The notes below the pieces were generated by a model, which was not told where the DNA came from, did no database searches, and worked only from the letters and a program-made list of their open reading frames with translations. DNA of 5,429 nt, taken from DASUHT01 sp038230835. GTDB lineage: Bacteria > Actinomycetota > Thermoleophilia > Gaiellales > JAICJC01. Below, piece after piece: positions 5,294 through 5,429 of this stretch; positions within the stretch are counted from its first letter, which is position 1, and every line of letters begins with the position of its first letter. The stretch lies in assembly GCA_038230835.1 (NCBI GenBank), contig JBBRMM010000040.1, positions 1 to 5,429 on the forward strand, given 5' to 3'. The translations under genes were made by a program, and so were the position numbers.

Positions 5294-5318
5294 AGAACTC
5301 GTTTCAGAATGAGCTTCT
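5294..5318. repeat. AT-richer hairpin / operator-like inverted repeat downstream of the methyltransferase
   Basis: AGAACTCGTT (5294-5303) pairs with AATGAG, a bulged C and TTCT (5308-5318) around the loop TCAG, giving ten pairs with one G-T wobble. Only TGTT follows, so as a terminator it is weak. Independently, bases 5293-5306 read AnnAACnnGTTnnA, one base away from the KstR-type TetR operator TnnAACnnGTTnnA. It could thus be a terminator or transcript end for the methyltransferase, or an operator for a gene beyond the right edge. Confidence 0.35.
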
Positions 5319-5337
5319 GTTGCGGCTGGTTCGCGCC

Positions 5338-5427
5338 GGTTGCGGGTGCGTCCCACGCGGCGTGCGGTGCTCGACGTGGCTTCAGCCACGCCTGCGCTCC
5401 GCTCGCCGCTCGATCCTTCCCGCAACC
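5338..5427. repeat. Imperfect ~90-nt palindrome, candidate REP/MITE-like element
   Basis: GGTTGCGGG (5338-5346) is perfectly complementary to CCCGCAACC (5419-5427). At exactly the same centre lies a perfect inner hairpin, CGTGGC-TTCA-GCCACG (5375-5390). Between them GCGGCG-T-GCGG-T-GC (5357-5370) pairs with GC-T-CCGC-T-CGCCGC (5396-5409), interrupted by two T-T mismatches. Altogether about 27 to 30 pairs can form. GTTGCGG also occurs just outside at 5319-5325. No convincing coding frame explains it. Such shapes are typical of dispersed palindromic repeats, but copy number cannot be seen from one window. Confidence 0.5.
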
Positions 5428-5429
5428 AC

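Noticed and set aside
5291..5429. Open minus-strand frame entering from the right edge and ending TAG at 5291-5293, and a plus-strand frame from ATG 5309
   Set aside because: Both run through the palindrome. The minus frame is Ser/Arg/Thr rich with only modest third-position GC, and the plus frame is Cys rich. Either could be a gene end, but neither can be supported without sequence beyond 5429.
1..5429. An undescribed defence, mobile or biosynthetic system
   Set aside because: No nuclease, reverse transcriptase, transposase, toxin or CRISPR repeat is visible. The coding content is a standard importer plus small unlinked genes.

Overview
This is a high-GC window (liv genes roughly 70% G+C, by eye) with strongly GC-biased third codon positions. 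It has GTG and TTG starts and two promoter/start arrangements that look leaderless (TAnnnT, six bases, RTG). Together these suggest an actinomycetote, although the genus cannot be named from sequence alone.

Positions 1-3584 hold the end of a substrate-binding protein gene followed by the complete permease and ATPase genes of a branched-chain amino acid type (HAAT family) ABC importer, in the order livK(partial)-livH-livM-livG-livF. The genes are packed tightly. A GC-rich hairpin straddles the livK stop codon, livH/livM overlap by TTGA, livM/livG overlap by GTGA, and livG/livF are 3 bases apart. LivK would capture the ligand outside the membrane, LivH and LivM form the channel, and LivG and LivF are the paired ATPases. 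The ligand cannot be assigned: leucine/isoleucine/valine is the family default, but amides, urea, aromatic acids and other small acids are all known for this family.

Positions 3578-4161 hold two small genes. A 91-residue protein resembling the antibiotic-biosynthesis-monooxygenase (dimeric alpha/beta barrel) superfamily lies on the minus strand, and its stop overlaps the livF stop by 7 bases. Divergent from it is an 84-residue two-helix membrane protein with a probable leaderless GTG start.

Positions 4162-4380 are a non-coding regulatory stretch. It contains two 11-bp copies of the near-palindrome GCCAAWTGGCA, 23 bp apart. Further downstream is a TAGGAT -10 box placed six bases before an ATG. 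That ATG opens a 9-codon ORF whose stop overlaps the start of the next gene (ATGA). The next gene, 4381-5130, encodes a class I SAM-dependent methyltransferase.

Positions 5131-5429 contain a possible 46-codon ORF, a small AT-richer hairpin that also resembles a TetR-type (KstR-like) operator, and a roughly 90-nt imperfect palindrome that looks like a repetitive or mobile palindromic element.

I found no convincing undescribed multi-gene system. The least ordinary material is non-coding: the tandem palindrome with leaderless uORF upstream of the methyltransferase, the repeated promoter/start module, and the terminal palindrome.
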